The notes: generated from the sequence alone by a model not told the origin. DNA of 64,000 nucleotides from Gardnerella vaginalis 1500E (GCF_000263595.1 NZ_ADES01000001.1:1-64000); one strand, 5' to 3'. Shown: positions 50,688 through 59,577, counted from the stretch's first letter. Program-made: numbers and translations.

Positions 50688-51680
50688 TTAAATATCGCGA
50701 TGCTTTTCAATAACGTAGCCAATTGCGTACATAACTACACCCCAAGCGAGGACCACTAAACCGGACTGCCACCATGTAAAAACATATGCGTTTGGTGGAA
50801 GTAGTTCGCCCGTTCCTAAGAATTGGCCCACAGCCTTGCCTGGCAAAAGCTGCATAAGTGTTGAAGTCCACTTCGCTAAATTGCTTGCAACCATAATAAT
50901 GCTAACAATTGCCTGCAGAATCATCACGGCTCCAATAACGCACATAATTCCGCCAGCAGTTGACTTGCAAATCATGCCAAAACCGTAGGCCATTGCTGCC
51001 ACAACAACCATAATTGCAGGAGAGCCAAGGAACAGAGTAAGCGGCAATTTCCACACGTTGCTTCCCGATAATCCGGAAATGTTATCTCCCATAAAAGCTA
51101 ATTCTGCAGCAGCTAAAGAAACTGCCATTGCAATAAGTTGGGCTACAAAAACATAGATTGCAACCGCAATAAACTTAGCCGTAAAGAACATACCCCTTTT
51201 AGGTACAGCCGTAAGAGAAGCCTGAATTGAAGTCGTAGAATGTTCCGCAGTTACAGCAAGCACTGCAAAAATCGCCAAAACAATCAAAGATATAGAAGCA
51301 AAGCTAATGACCAAGCGGAAAATGCTTTCTTGAGATGCAATAAGGTCACTTTTATTGCTCGGCCCAACAGTAATTGCAGCGCTTGATTTACTTTGACTTG
51401 CTCCATTCTTAATGTCAACTTTAGACATTGCTTTTTGCACAAGCGCGATTATAAAGCTGAAAATTACTGGCAAAACAACTGTTAATGCCATGCACCACCA
51501 TGTTGATGCAAGTCCGCGCAGCTTAACAATTTCAGATTTAAGCGTGTGCATAAATGTAAGGCGTAAGTGCTGAGCGTTCATGCTACGGCCAGTCTTGTAT
51601 GCGTTAGATTGGTGTGCGTTAGATTGATATGCGTTAGATTCAGCCAATTGCACTTGCTGATTTGCTACTTGCTCACTCAT
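50688..51680 (-). CDS. ABC-2-type transporter permease
   Basis: The 330-residue protein has six membrane helices in the ABC-2 arrangement: an N-terminal cytoplasmic part, a helix near 60-80, a large outside loop of about 45 residues, four helices, and a final helix (SGLVVLAWGVVMYAIGYVIEKHRD). Its start overlaps the ATPase stop (ATGA). The N-terminus contains repeats of SNAY/H-QS encoded by a 15-bp tandem repeat (51596-51640). Substrate unknown. Confidence 0.85.
   Translation of the reverse strand: MSEQVANQQVQLAESNAYQSNAHQSNAYKTGRSMNAQHLRLTFMHTLKSEIVKLRGLASTWWCMALTVVLPVIFSFIIALVQKAMSKVDIKNGASQSKSSAAITVGPSNKSDLIASQESIFRLVISFASISLIVLAIFAVLAVTAEHSTTSIQASLTAVPKRGMFFTAKFIAVAIYVFVAQLIAMAVSLAAAELAFMGDNISGLSGSNVWKLPLTLFLGSPAIMVVVAAMAYGFGMICKSTAGGIMCVIGAVMILQAIVSIIMVASNLAKWTSTLMQLLPGKAVGQFLGTGELLPPNAYVFTWWQSGLVVLAWGVVMYAIGYVIEKHRDI
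51596..51640. repeat. 15-bp tandem repeat in the ABC-2 permease gene
   Basis: Three copies of a 15-base unit (TGCGTTAGATTGATA type) encode the NAYQS repeats in the cytoplasmic N-terminus of the permease. Unit length preserves the frame. Confidence 0.7.
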
Positions 51681-52681
51681 TTTGCACTCCCCTGATTATT
51701 AAATTGAGCTACACTTTGCTCAGCAGGATTTAAGTTTCCGGAAGGAATAGTCCTAGTCACGTACTGCTCTTGGCCATGCGTAAGAGCCAAATATGCTTCC
51801 TCAAGCGATGCATGCTCTTGATTCAGCTGATAAACCATGATTTGATTATCTGCAATTTCGCGAGCAAGCTGATTAAGCTCACATCCTGTTATTCTGAGGA
51901 GCTCGCCTTCTTGAACGTCTTGAGGAGTGCGAACATCTTGCAAAATCTTGCATTCAGGATGATTTTGAGCAAGCACAGACTTTAGCTTTTCGCCTTCTGG
52001 AGTCACAAGTCGCACAGCGTGCTGCGAATGTGCATTAACAAAATCTTGTACTGTTGTACGCTTCAAAATTTCGCCATGCGCAATAATCACAAGGTTATCT
52101 GCAGTAAGCGCAACTTCGCTCATTAAGTGCGAACTAAGCAGAATTGCTCGACCTTGGCTTGCGTAATACTTGCACAATTCGCGAACCCACTTAACGCCTT
52201 CTGGATCCAAACCGTTAATTGGCTCGTCCAAAATAAGATTGTGCGGATCTGCTAAAAGTGCCGCCGCGATCGAAAGACGCTGGCTCATGCCGAGTGAGAA
52301 GGATCCCGCTTTGCGAGTTTTTACGCTAGTTAAACCAGTAATATCAATCACTTCGTCAACGCGCTTTTTTGATATTCCGTGAGTTAAAGCCAGCGAGTAC
52401 AAGTGGTTATAAGCAGAACGACCTCTGTGGGCAGACTTTGCGTCAAGAACTGCGCCAACTTCCGTCATTGGGGATGCGATTTTTGCGTAAGGTTTTCCGT
52501 CAATAAGAGAAGTGCCACTATTGGCGTGAATAAGATTTAACGCGCAACGCATAGTAGTAGATTTACCAGCGCCATTAGGGCCTAAAAAGCCCGTGACTTT
52601 ACCGTCTTCAGCGACGAAAGAAACGTCGTTAAGCGCTGTTTTTGCGCCGAAACGCTTTGTAATATGTTGGAATTCTAACAT
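51677..52681 (-). CDS. ABC transporter ATP-binding protein
   Basis: ATPase partner of the ABC-2 permease. Walker A GPNGAGKST is at 34-42; the signature FSLGMSQRLSIAAAL has MSQR where LSGGQ is usual, as in drug/peptide BcrA-type ATPases; Walker B is NLILDEPINGLD, and the switch is SSHLM. The 110-residue C-terminal extension is typical of the antibiotic-export group. A nine-T tract lies 20 bp upstream of the start (plus-strand A9, 52702-52710). Confidence 0.9.
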   Translation of the reverse strand: MLEFQHITKRFGAKTALNDVSFVAEDGKVTGFLGPNGAGKSTTMRCALNLIHANSGTSLIDGKPYAKIASPMTEVGAVLDAKSAHRGRSAYNHLYSLALTHGISKKRVDEVIDITGLTSVKTRKAGSFSLGMSQRLSIAAALLADPHNLILDEPINGLDPEGVKWVRELCKYYASQGRAILLSSHLMSEVALTADNLVIIAHGEILKRTTVQDFVNAHSQHAVRLVTPEGEKLKSVLAQNHPECKILQDVRTPQDVQEGELLRITGCELNQLAREIADNQIMVYQLNQEHASLEEAYLALTHGQEQYVTRTIPSGNLNPAEQSVAQFNNQGSAK

Positions 52682-52811
52682 AGCTTAACAGTATCACAAA
52701 TAAAAAAAAATACACATTAAATGTAAGCGTTTATAAGTACAGGCTGATGCATTTTGTAATGCGATTGTTTGTTTGCGATTGTTGCTTATATTTGCTTGTT
52801 TGTAGCTTGTA

Positions 52812-53618
52812 TCAGCAATTTGTTACTGCATGTTGTGCAATCCACGCGTGCATGGAAACAGCTGCAGCAGCTCCTGCGTTTAGCGAGCGAACAGAGCCGA
52901 ATTGCGAAATATAAACAACATCATCCGCCATTTCTAACGCTTTTTTAGAAAGACCTGGACCTTCCGCACCAAAAAGCATAAGACAACGTTTAGGGAACTT
53001 ATAGTTTTCCATAGCAACAGCGCCTGGAATAATATCGAGCGCTATAACGCGCGCGTTTTTAGCGTCTTGTTCCTTAATATTTGCGATTTTTTCGGCTTCT
53101 TTATTGCCTTCTGCTTGCGCTTTAAGCAAAAGTTGATGCGCTTCTTCTGTTTCTCGTGCTATATTTTCGCGCCAATTAGTTACTAGAGTTTCAATAGTTG
53201 GGCAGCACTCAACATATTGGTAAAGCTCAGTCATTAACGAGCCTTTGCGATTCCATTTATGAGGCCCTACGATATACACTTTTTTCGCAGTAAACGCGTT
53301 TGCAGTGCGAACCATAGAGCCTATGTTGAAATCGTGAGTCCAATTTTCTACAGCTACTTCAAACTCATGACGGCCTTTAGAATCGAGATCCGCTTTTATG
53401 GCTTCTACTTTCCAGTACCGGTAACGGTCTAGGACGTTACGCTGGTCACCTTCGTCTAGTAATTCAGTGCTAAACCGCGCATCATAATTTGGCGATTCTG
53501 GATTATCTGGACGAGGCTCACCTGGGTGTTCTTCTTCCCACGGGCCAACTCCTATAGGTCGGAATTCTGGCTCATCGGAAGCTTTTGCAGCCAAAGTAAT
53601 TGGATTCGGTTCGTGCAT
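52812..53618 (-). CDS. SpoU/TrmH-family RNA 2'-O-methyltransferase
   Basis: The 268-residue protein has the trefoil-knot SPOUT methyltransferase domain: motif 1 NFNIGSMVRTANAF, motif 2 LMLFGAEGPGLS and motif 3 SVRSLNAGAAAAVSMHAWI. Motif 3 differs slightly from the usual SLNVSVAAGI. The N-terminal 80 residues are charged and probably bind RNA. The rRNA or tRNA target is not determinable. GGAG lies 11 bases before the ATG. Confidence 0.88.
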   Translation of the reverse strand: MHEPNPITLAAKASDEPEFRPIGVGPWEEEHPGEPRPDNPESPNYDARFSTELLDEGDQRNVLDRYRYWKVEAIKADLDSKGRHEFEVAVENWTHDFNIGSMVRTANAFTAKKVYIVGPHKWNRKGSLMTELYQYVECCPTIETLVTNWRENIARETEEAHQLLLKAQAEGNKEAEKIANIKEQDAKNARVIALDIIPGAVAMENYKFPKRCLMLFGAEGPGLSKKALEMADDVVYISQFGSVRSLNAGAAAAVSMHAWIAQHAVTNC

Positions 53619-53675
53619 GTGTGAGTTTTGCTCCGTTTAATACTTTTGCTTAGTATTGGCAGCTAGTAATTGCAG

Positions 53676-54524
53676 CTAGTCTTGGCAGCCGTCAGTTGCG
53701 CAATCGCCTGTGCAACCTGACTTGCAGTGACCGCCACAGCAATTGTCTTCGCAGCATGGCTCAGTGCAACCATCATGCTTGCAATCACCAGTGCACTCTA
53801 CTTTGCAATGGCCACCGCAGCAATTGTCTTCACAGCAAGGCTCAGCGCAACCATCATGCTTGCAATCACCAGTGCATTTAACCTCGCAATGACCGCCACA
53901 GCAGTTGTCGTTGCAGCAATCGTCGCGATCTGCATCTGCACGTAATTCTTCTTCATCGAAAGCTTGAACAAATGCCATTTTAGTACTCTCCTCACTTATT
54001 GGATTTACTAATTGAAGATGCCTTGTGCCTTGTTCGTCGGCGTCAACACCACCAATTAATGCAACTATAGCAAGAATTTGCGCGCCTTGCTGATTAACAA
54101 TGCCAAAATCAAGACTTAATTCATTTCCGTGTCGTAAAGTCACAAGCGAAGAAGTTTGAACATACGATTTTTCAGAAAGCCAAGAGTCAAGTAACAATAC
54201 TCGCTTGCCTTTAACAGACGGACCTTTTGTTGCAGGAAAAACAAAATCCATAACGAAGCCGTCGAGTGCAATTCCTTTACGTTCTGCAGCATGAATAAGC
54301 GCAAAAACCATCGGCACTGCAGCAGCAGTTAACGCACCAATAGCGTCAACATCGCGTTCTAACGAATACCCAGCTTTCTCAATTGCATCAAAAAGAACAT
54401 CACCAACCAACTTGGAGCCGCGCTGAGCAAAAGTAACAGAAAACAGTTCGCTAAATGGTTTCGCACTCATATCCGCACAAAGCATGCGCTTAAGTTCCGC
54501 GCGTTCCGCTTGTAATTCCGTCAT
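53676..54524 (-). CDS. Phosphoribosyltransferase-like protein with three cysteine-rich repeats
   Basis: Residues 1-200 resemble the orotate-phosphoribosyltransferase fold (SKLVGDVLFDAIEKAG, VDAIGALTAAAVPMVFAL, then VLLLDSWLSEKS at 109-120). The PRPP loop normally reads VDDVITTGxS; here DD has become DS and TG is lost, so catalysis is doubtful. Residues 203-282 are three repeats of 27 residues, each with eight cysteines in the pattern CC-x3-CC-x3-C-x3-C-x3-C-x4-C, with GGHC and CTGDC. That gives 24 cysteines plus several His and Asp in 80 residues, as in metallothioneins or multi-zinc domains. AAGGAG precedes the ATG. No function is assigned; metal binding is inferred. Confidence 0.85.
   Translation of the reverse strand: MTELQAERAELKRMLCADMSAKPFSELFSVTFAQRGSKLVGDVLFDAIEKAGYSLERDVDAIGALTAAAVPMVFALIHAAERKGIALDGFVMDFVFPATKGPSVKGKRVLLLDSWLSEKSYVQTSSLVTLRHGNELSLDFGIVNQQGAQILAIVALIGGVDADEQGTRHLQLVNPISEESTKMAFVQAFDEEELRADADRDDCCNDNCCGGHCEVKCTGDCKHDGCAEPCCEDNCCGGHCKVECTGDCKHDGCTEPCCEDNCCGGHCKSGCTGDCATDGCQD
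53679..53918 (-). repeat. Three tandem 81-bp repeats encoding the cysteine-rich tail
   Basis: Copies run 53838-53918, 53757-53837 and 53679-53756 (the last slightly shorter) and are very similar at the DNA level. The strong identity implies recent duplication or gene conversion, and copy number may differ between strains. Confidence 0.9.
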
Positions 54525-54582
54525 TGTTACACTCCTTAGCGTTTAGAGTTCTTTAATTTTTGATGCTTTGATGTTTTTATGC

Positions 54583-55923
54583 TTAACGATCTTCTACTGA
54601 TACTTCCGGAGCGCTCAGCTCTTTAACATCAGCTTTATCAGAATCTATAAGATCTATTGAAGCAATAACTTTACTTTGATCTAACTTCTGAAGTTTACGC
54701 GCTGTTACCAACACTCGCGACTCAAGCGATGAAGCAAACTTATTGTAAGCTGCAACTGTTCTTGCCAAAGATACGCCAAGTTTTGAAGCATTTTCTCCAA
54801 GAACTGCAAAGCGATCATACAATTCTCGAGATAAATCGAAAAGTTCTTTTGCATCATCTGTAAGACTTTGCTGCTGCCATGCGTACGCAACAGACTTAAG
54901 CACAGCCCACAAAGTAACTGGTGAAGTGAGTGCTACTTTTTGCGCAAAAGCATCATCCATAAGCGTTGGATCCGCTTCAAGAGCCGCCTGAAGCAATGCT
55001 TCGTTTGGAATAAATGCAACTACAAAATCTGGTGCTGTTTCAAAAGCCTGCCAATACGCTTTAGCCCCTAATACTCTAACATGCTCTCGCAAAGCCTTAG
55101 CATGCGCTTTTAGAAGCTCGCTCCTTCTAGCTAATTCTTCGTCACTTGCGTTATCTAGGATTTCGCAAGCGCGCTGATAATCCGCATACGGAACTTTTGC
55201 ATCAACTGGAATTGTTTTGCCTCCTGGCAGATGCACAACCATATCTGGTCTCTGCTGTTCACCATTTGCTCCAGTTACAACAACTTGCGTATCAAAGTCA
55301 ACGTGCTCAAGCAAGCCTGCAGATTCCACAATATTCTTTAGCTGAGCTTCGCCCCAAGCTCCGCGAACCTTGTTGTTTCGCAATGCTGCAGAAAGCGAAC
55401 TTGTTTCGCGGTCAAGTCTTGTTTGCTGCTCGCTTAAGCCTTTAAGCTGAGTGCTCAGCACACCCATTTCTTGTTTGCGTCCTTCTTCAATCTGCGAAAC
55501 TTTATTCTTCAATGCTTCGAGATTGTCTTTTACTGGAGCAAGCGCTTCTAAGACTTTACCTTGCTCTTTCAAAGTTTTTTCACGATTTAACCGTTCGCGT
55601 TCTTCTCGCTCTGCGCGCAATTGTTCTTCGCGATTCACTCGCAATTGTTCTGCTTGCTGCGCTTTAGCAAGTTCCGCTTCAACAAACTTTAATCGTTCAG
55701 CAAGCTGCTCTGCTTGCGTGCGATACCGTATAGCTTGATTGCCATTTTCTTGAGCTTGAGCGCGCGCTTGTTCATACTGCGAGCGCAATTCGTTAAATTC
55801 GCGCTGGTTTACACCATTTGCGCCTTGCGCCCCAGAGTTGCGCTTAACAATAGCCAACACAATAACAGCGGTTACTGCTACAGCAACCACCATTAAAACA
55901 AGCATCACAATATTGTCGAACAT
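54583..55923 (-). CDS. rmuC: DNA recombination protein RmuC
   Basis: The 446 residues show an N-terminal membrane helix (MLVLMVVAVAVTAVIVLAIV), a long Glu/Arg/Gln coiled coil (residues 35-170) and the RmuC nuclease-like domain (VRGAWGEAQLKNIVESAGL, VDAKVPYADYQRA, FVAFIPNEALLQAAL). Known RmuC proteins limit inversion-type rearrangement at short inverted repeats. It lies upstream of the cysteine-rich gene on the same strand, 58 bp away. Confidence 0.93.
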   Translation of the reverse strand: MFDNIVMLVLMVVAVAVTAVIVLAIVKRNSGAQGANGVNQREFNELRSQYEQARAQAQENGNQAIRYRTQAEQLAERLKFVEAELAKAQQAEQLRVNREEQLRAEREERERLNREKTLKEQGKVLEALAPVKDNLEALKNKVSQIEEGRKQEMGVLSTQLKGLSEQQTRLDRETSSLSAALRNNKVRGAWGEAQLKNIVESAGLLEHVDFDTQVVVTGANGEQQRPDMVVHLPGGKTIPVDAKVPYADYQRACEILDNASDEELARRSELLKAHAKALREHVRVLGAKAYWQAFETAPDFVVAFIPNEALLQAALEADPTLMDDAFAQKVALTSPVTLWAVLKSVAYAWQQQSLTDDAKELFDLSRELYDRFAVLGENASKLGVSLARTVAAYNKFASSLESRVLVTARKLQKLDQSKVIASIDLIDSDKADVKELSAPEVSVEDR

Positions 55924-55977
55924 ACGTTCTATTAAACACTATTGAGTTGACTTTTGAAATATAATTAAACACGTCTT

Positions 55978-56709
55978 TTAAGCACGTTCAAAATAAAGCA
56001 ATCCACGTCCACACGTGCCGCTCCATAGGCAAACTGCAATTACAGTAAGCACAACAATGACATATAACAATATGGATTGTCCAGGAATTACAGGCAAAGT
56101 TCCAGAAGGATACCATCGCAAAATCAATCCAATTTTACTTTGCAAACCTTGTGTGGCAATATTCATCACCGCTAAAAAGACACCAAATGCAAGGCCGTAA
56201 AACCTTCCAAAACATGCTAATCCAATCATTATTAGCACAATATCAATCCACGCATTACCTAAAATCATCTGCAATGTACTCAATAACTGCAAGTCAATTA
56301 TACGAACAATTAACACTGAAGCGCCGAATGAAACGAACAAACACAATAAAGCAGCACTCAATGCATATATTCGCAGCCTTTTCATCACGAAACGTTCCCA
56401 CGATACCATAATCGGAGCAAGGCAAACGAATGCCGTGGCAATAAACCCAACTACAATAACTTCATACAGAGGAACAACAAAATTAACAACACTACTACCA
56501 GATTGACATTGGAACGTTATACCTTCTACCGCATTATGCACATTAGCAGAATCTGGCAAACAAATATAACCAACATAAACTGGCAACTGCGTTACAAATG
56601 ATCTGAATATAACAAGCATTAAAGAGGGAAGGACTACGGACAATAAAATTGCAACGATTGCAACAATATAATGCCTACCTTCAAGCCAAGCGCGAAAATT
56701 ATTTTTCAT
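55978..56709 (-). CDS. Membrane protein of the peptide/ABC operon, six helices
   Basis: A 243-residue hydrophobic protein with about six membrane helices and a 35-residue outside loop after helix 1 with two cysteines (ICLPDS..., ITFQCQSG). The architecture is like an ABC-2 permease. The start ATG 56707-56709 lies inside the end of the preceding gene (11-bp overlap), supporting co-translation. No family was recognised. Confidence 0.75.
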   Translation of the reverse strand: MKNNFRAWLEGRHYIVAIVAILLSVVLPSLMLVIFRSFVTQLPVYVGYICLPDSANVHNAVEGITFQCQSGSSVVNFVVPLYEVIVVGFIATAFVCLAPIMVSWERFVMKRLRIYALSAALLCLFVSFGASVLIVRIIDLQLLSTLQMILGNAWIDIVLIMIGLACFGRFYGLAFGVFLAVMNIATQGLQSKIGLILRWYPSGTLPVIPGQSILLYVIVVLTVIAVCLWSGTCGRGLLYFERA

Positions 56710-58255
56710 GCTTATCACCAAGTTCCGATAAGACTTGTTGTGGAGTTATGCGGCATTGATTAAGTTCTTTAACATGATTTTTTACAAATTGTTTCAGCTT
56801 AGCATCATCAGCATTATTAATACTCATAGCCACTTTATCGTTTGCTTCACCTGTAATAAATCCATATGACCCATACACATCATTACTTATACGAGAAGGA
56901 AGTTGTGCAAGCAAAAATGCTGTAACAGAAGCGTTTGAATCAAGATTCTTTTTTACATATACTTCTTTCATAGCACTTGATGCACATTTTGCAGGCACAA
57001 ATCTTTGTAACACTTCTTGAGCGATACCAGTCATATCACCATATTTCTCAGAACGCCTAACAAATGTATCTGTTTGTTGTTGAATAACAGTAGCTTTAAG
57101 ATTACGTAACTTTATTAAACCACTATTAGTAAGATTCCAAGATTTTTCAGTATTTGTTGGAGTAAACGCATTTCCAAGCACAAGCACAATTCCTTTGCCT
57201 TGCGAATCTCTCTGATTCTTAGGAAACCAAGAAGCAACAGTTTTCAAATGTTTAACAGCACGAAGTTTACGAATATAAGCTTCTTCAGGATGTACACAAA
57301 CAGAAAAAGCAGTATCTTTAAACGTCGTACACTGAGGTACAAAAGGTCCAGAGCGAATCCAAGGTTTTGGACCCCACATAGCTATACAACAAGCGCATAC
57401 TATTGGCATAATTAAAGAAATACTTATTGCTTTTATGCGCCAATAAGATCCCTTTTGCCAAAAATATCTAATGTGCGCGCAACAAAGAATGCATGAAACG
57501 ATAACAACACACACAAAGAATATGCGCAAAGTCACCAACCATGGGTTCATTCGCAAACCAGGCTCGGCACCAATACCAGCGTCCGACACTGGAAGTATTG
57601 CGTATAAACTGCTACCCCAATATCTAGGAAAAATATCTCCTTGAGGTATGGTGCCATTACGCATTATAATGACGCCATAAATACAGCACCAAATTATTGC
57701 AAAAGATAATAAAGCTGAGAATACAATTGCCCAACGATTGCCAATAATTACTCCTAAAGTAAAACCAATTGCAAAAAATGCGCTTGGCGTCACGCCTCCA
57801 CATAATAGTGGAAAATACGGGAAATTTGTAGTATTTACATCACTCTGAATTACTGTTGGCAATATACTTACGCAATATAACAAACTGCACAGTATAGCGC
57901 CTTTTAGTATAGGAATAGCGTAACGACTGGCTGATTTTCCTGCACACCACGCAGGATTAACCAAACATCTGGGCGAGCAAGCTTTACATGAACACCATGC
58001 GCCAAAAATGCAAGCAACAATATCAGACAAACAATGCATCCATGTGACATCAATTCTTAGCCAAAGCGCATAATTATTATTATGCGCTAAAAAATTTGCC
58101 ACACCCAAAAAAATAGGATATGCAATCAAAAATAAGCTAAAAATACAACTGCTTATTAGAGATAATGGGGACATAATACGTGAAACAATTGTGCACTTCT
58201 TATGACTTTTCGTAAAAAATCTGAATTCAGTTAAAAAGTTAGAATATTGACGCAT
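56699..58255 (-). CDS. Membrane protein with seven helices and a C-terminal extracytoplasmic domain
   Basis: The 518-residue protein has about seven membrane helices up to residue 298 and then about 220 soluble residues, probably outside. Its first part has a CxCKxCxPRC cysteine cluster (residues 89-97) in a loop. The outer domain begins CTTFKDTAFSVCVHPEEAYIRKL. Conserved cysteines and the CVHPEE motif suggest a defined fold, but I recognise no family. It lies between the ABC ATPase (72 bp) and the six-helix protein and is probably a permease half. Confidence 0.75.
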   Translation of the reverse strand: MRQYSNFLTEFRFFTKSHKKCTIVSRIMSPLSLISSCIFSLFLIAYPIFLGVANFLAHNNNYALWLRIDVTWMHCLSDIVACIFGAWCSCKACSPRCLVNPAWCAGKSASRYAIPILKGAILCSLLYCVSILPTVIQSDVNTTNFPYFPLLCGGVTPSAFFAIGFTLGVIIGNRWAIVFSALLSFAIIWCCIYGVIIMRNGTIPQGDIFPRYWGSSLYAILPVSDAGIGAEPGLRMNPWLVTLRIFFVCVVIVSCILCCAHIRYFWQKGSYWRIKAISISLIMPIVCACCIAMWGPKPWIRSGPFVPQCTTFKDTAFSVCVHPEEAYIRKLRAVKHLKTVASWFPKNQRDSQGKGIVLVLGNAFTPTNTEKSWNLTNSGLIKLRNLKATVIQQQTDTFVRRSEKYGDMTGIAQEVLQRFVPAKCASSAMKEVYVKKNLDSNASVTAFLLAQLPSRISNDVYGSYGFITGEANDKVAMSINNADDAKLKQFVKNHVKELNQCRITPQQVLSELGDKHEK

Positions 58256-58326
58256 ATTTAATCACATCCCTACTTGCTACCACATTAACGAAATAAGAAA
58301 CTATACATATCTAGTTACTGCTACTG

Positions 58327-59094
58327 CTAATTTTTATGAAATTTAGATAACAAATGCCTATACCCTGATTCCCATGGAGTTACCATAAGATCTTCACGAT
58401 TAGCATATTGAAGAAGATTATCCATTTTCCCATCAAGCAATATAATTCCTTCATTAAGAACTATAACCCGATCTGCCATTACTGCTAAATCTTCTACTAA
58501 ATGTGTACTGACAATAACAGTATGCTTTTGCGAATAAGACTTAAGAAAATTACGAATATCAATACGCTGCTCAGGATCTAAACCAACAGTAGGCTCATCA
58601 AGTATTAGTACTGCAGGCTGACTAGCAATCACACAAGCAATACCAGCACGCTGACGCTGACCTCCTGATATTTTAGCAACTATGCAATGCGCTTGTTTTT
58701 CCAAGCCAACCTGTTTGAGAGCATTCCAAGCAGCTTGATACGCGGCACTCCACGATAAACCTCGCGCCCATGCGGCATATTGAACATTTTTTAACACACT
58801 CGATGCATTCATAAGTTCAAATGATTGTGGCAAATAACCAATATTTGACCGAGCTTTAGCCCTTTCCGCACGACAAGTTACGTCAAGGCCATGCACAAAA
58901 AGTTTCCCACTAGAGGGAGCATAAATAGTCGCTATAACGTTAAGAAGAGTAGTTTTCCCAGCACCATTTGGCCCCAAAAGACCACATATGCCAAAAGATA
59001 AATCTATAGAAAGATTATGCAAAATTTGTTTTTTCCCATACGAAAAATTCACATTAACAAGTTGCACATCTGAGCCCATATATGATTCTTGCAT
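58327..59094 (-). CDS. ABC transporter ATP-binding protein of the peptide operon
   Basis: The 255-residue ATPase has Walker A GPNGAGKT at 41-48, signature ISGGQRQRAGIACV, Walker B VLILDEPTVGLD and the switch STHLVEDLA. It belongs to the ABC-2 type family that includes lantibiotic immunity and antibiotic export ATPases. The start ATG 59092-59094 follows GGTGAG. It lies 26 bp after the small peptide gene and is in one operon with it. Confidence 0.9.
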   Translation of the reverse strand: MQESYMGSDVQLVNVNFSYGKKQILHNLSIDLSFGICGLLGPNGAGKTTLLNVIATIYAPSSGKLFVHGLDVTCRAERAKARSNIGYLPQSFELMNASSVLKNVQYAAWARGLSWSAAYQAAWNALKQVGLEKQAHCIVAKISGGQRQRAGIACVIASQPAVLILDEPTVGLDPEQRIDIRNFLKSYSQKHTVIVSTHLVEDLAVMADRVIVLNEGIILLDGKMDNLLQYANREDLMVTPWESGYRHLLSKFHKN

Positions 59095-59120
59095 ATCTCA
59101 CCACTTAATAACTAAACTAC

Positions 59121-59252
59121 TTACCTACAACTTCGTATATTTTCTCTGTCTATTCCAACTACAGAACCACTCATCTGAGCATAAGCTGACATTGGCATAG
59201 CATAAACAATAGTAGAAAGCGCAACTACTGCAAATCCTTCCTTTGCGAACAT
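59121..59252 (-). CDS. Small exported peptide, 43 residues
   Basis: From ATG 59250-59252, eight bases after GGAG, the gene encodes 43 residues. The first 25 form a hydrophobic signal-like segment with an AYA|Q cleavage motif, leaving the 18-residue peptide QMSGSVVGIDRENIRSCR. An in-frame ATG at 59282 would add ten residues but has a poorer ribosome site. As the first gene of the ABC operon it could be a secreted signal, a bacteriocin-like peptide or a leader with regulatory function. No known family was recognised, and its reality rests on the ribosome site, signal sequence and operon position. Confidence 0.6.
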   Translation of the reverse strand: MFAKEGFAVVALSTIVYAMPMSAYAQMSGSVVGIDRENIRSCR

Positions 59253-59577
59253 ATTCGTATCTCCATTTTCAATCTGCTTCATAACGTATTCAGCCTTGAA
59301 TACATACACGCATTTTATAATAATTCAATATAAAAAAAAATAGATTTTTACAAAAAGCAATTAAAATTTTAAAAGATACGCATATCCGATAATGCCAATT
59401 ATCAGCAATAACTAGAAAAATTAAGGGGGAAATCCACCTTTTTATTTCAAGTTCATTCTACAAATATTTTTTATTCAGATACAAAAATAGCGTGCCGTCT
59501 ACTGGAAAATAATCCAATAAACAGCACGCTTTGTTTTATTTGACTACATTATTTGACTACATTAAATAATGCATAGA
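59253..59577. other. Intergenic region between clpB and the peptide operon
   Basis: Contains the promoter area of the peptide operon (a TATAAA -10 candidate at 59314-59319, minus strand, with a nine-T tract at 59332-59340 just upstream), the clpB terminator and a tandem 13-bp repeat TTATTTGACTACA (59538-59562). No other gene is visible. Confidence 0.45.
59482..59530 (-). terminator. clpB terminator
   Basis: On the minus strand AGCGTGC (59524-59530) pairs with GCACGCT (59489-59495), with further pairing TTGGA/TCCA inside, and is followed by ATTTTTGT. It lies about 48 bp beyond the clpB stop. Confidence 0.75.

Noticed and set aside
52682..52811. Phase-variable promoter at the A9/T9 run in front of the ABC ATPase
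   Set aside because: A GATACT box lies at the right distance, but the matching -35 position reads AATGTG; unlike the G9 case there is no convincing promoter.
53679..53918. Regular repeats that might suggest a CRISPR array
   Set aside because: The 81-bp units are contiguous, lack spacers and encode an in-frame cysteine-rich protein tail.
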